57,926 bases of DNA, taken from positions 1 to 57,926 of the forward strand of contig CABUZJ010000006.1 of the NCBI GenBank assembly GCA_902496015.1, in the 5' to 3' direction. Below the pieces are notes generated by a model. The model was not told the origin of the DNA and did not search any database. It worked only from the letters and a program-made list of their open reading frames with translations. The translations under genes and the position numbers were made by a program. How positions within the stretch are numbered: the first letter of the stretch is position 1; each line of letters starts with the position of its first letter. The stretch comes from an uncultured Eubacteriales bacterium (GTDB taxonomy: Bacteria > Bacillota > Clostridia > Christensenellales > UBA1242). Shown piece after piece: positions 57,632 to 57,926 of the stretch.

Positions 57632-57926
57632 ATGAAATTTGTAGATGAAGATGGTCGAGTTTGGCCAAGCAAAAAAGCATTTAATCAGTTTAAAATTAAC
57701 ATGAGATTAGCACGAAAACTTGATTTAGAGTTTGAAGATTATACAGATGATACAGATGACCATAGCATTGATGAAGATGAAGCGTTTAAAAAACTTTATA
57801 ACATAAGAAGAAATTTTGATGCAATTAGCACAGACCAATTGATTAAAGATTATAACTTTATTGTAAAAAGGTTTTACGAAATAATAGACGAGTTAGGTAG
57901 AGAAAATTTCATATTTTATGATGATG
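57632..57926 (+). CDS. Tandem-array protein, copy 4 (intact so far, cut by the window end)
   Basis: Starts MKFVDEDGRVWPSKKAFNQF and is open to the window edge, ending inside the FIFYDD motif. The last 94 bases differ from copy 1 (56605-56698) at only two positions, while the 5' parts differ much more, which points to gene conversion or a recent recombination between copies 1 and 4. Confidence 0.75.
   Translation, partial: MKFVDEDGRVWPSKKAFNQFKINMRLARKLDLEFEDYTDDTDDHSIDEDEAFKKLYNIRRNFDAISTDQLIKDYNFIVKRFYEIIDELGRENFIFYDD

Overview
This window comes from a very AT-rich Gram-positive chromosome of the Firmicutes/Clostridia kind, probably a spore-forming or formerly spore-forming lineage. The evidence is gene order. 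lepA(end)-hemW-hrcA-grpE-dnaK-dnaJ-rsmE-mtaB, rsmD-...-ylbJ-ylbK-like-tmcAL(ylbM)-...-DUF177-rpmF, ytxC-thrS and infC-rpmI-rplT are all classical Firmicute neighbourhoods. ylbJ and ytxC are sporulation-associated families. Regulation also fits: CIRCE/HrcA, a T-box before thrS, an L20-type leader before infC and strong SigA-like TTGACA-17-TATAAT promoters. The species cannot be named from the sequence.

Layout. 1-10.6 kb: end of lepA, hemW, the CIRCE-controlled hrcA-grpE-dnaK-dnaJ heat-shock operon (GrpE carries a striking metallothionein-like Cys/His-rich N-terminus), rsmE, mtaB, a HIT protein, a HEPN-like protein and rpsU. 10.7-18.1 kb: a membrane-anchored HNH protein, a membrane cluster (lipoprotein, NfeD-like, LemA, DUF3137, SHOCT protein), asnS, ppa and an extended MscL. 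18.2-22.1 kb: a broken repeat protein, an SDR, and an unusual operon-like trio made of a degenerate reverse-transcriptase-like fragment, a 5'-3' exonuclease (FEN/PolI type) and a CelD-like acetyltransferase.

22.3-34.9 kb is a 12.6 kb integrative element. It has inserted exactly in the anticodon loop of a host tRNA-Lys(CUU) gene. The 3' half of the tRNA lies at the left end and the 5' half at the right end, and together they rebuild a perfect cloverleaf. The shared 9-bp core (attL/attR) is present at both ends. The element carries an intact tRNA-Lys(CUU) of different sequence immediately inside its right end, placed so that the orphaned host tRNA promoter reads into it. Its cargo is a translationally coupled pair, a 1007-aa beta-rich protein of unknown family and a 1578-aa DEAH helicase with a C-terminal DUF1998/MZB-like zinc region. 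This resembles Druantia type III (DruH-DruE) anti-phage systems. It is followed by an HTH protein, a small accessory protein, an oriT-like non-coding region, an Xis-like protein, a tyrosine integrase and a GNAT acetyltransferase.

35-52.7 kb returns to conserved core: rsmD, a coiled-coil protein, ylbJ, a patatin-like protein, a PnuC-like membrane protein, tmcAL, pta-ackA (acetate formation), DUF177-rpmF, cmk, a membrane-anchored Mrr-type nuclease, ytxC, T-box-thrS, infC (with a non-canonical AUC start)-rpmI-rplT, a SpoU methyltransferase and yebC. 52.9-56.3 kb: an SDR-like protein without the catalytic tyrosine, then a metal-resistance operon (ArsR-family repressor with an operator inside its own promoter, and a CPC-type P1B ATPase). 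56.4 kb to the end: a tandem array of four paralogous small acidic proteins, two of them frameshifted, the last cut by the window edge.
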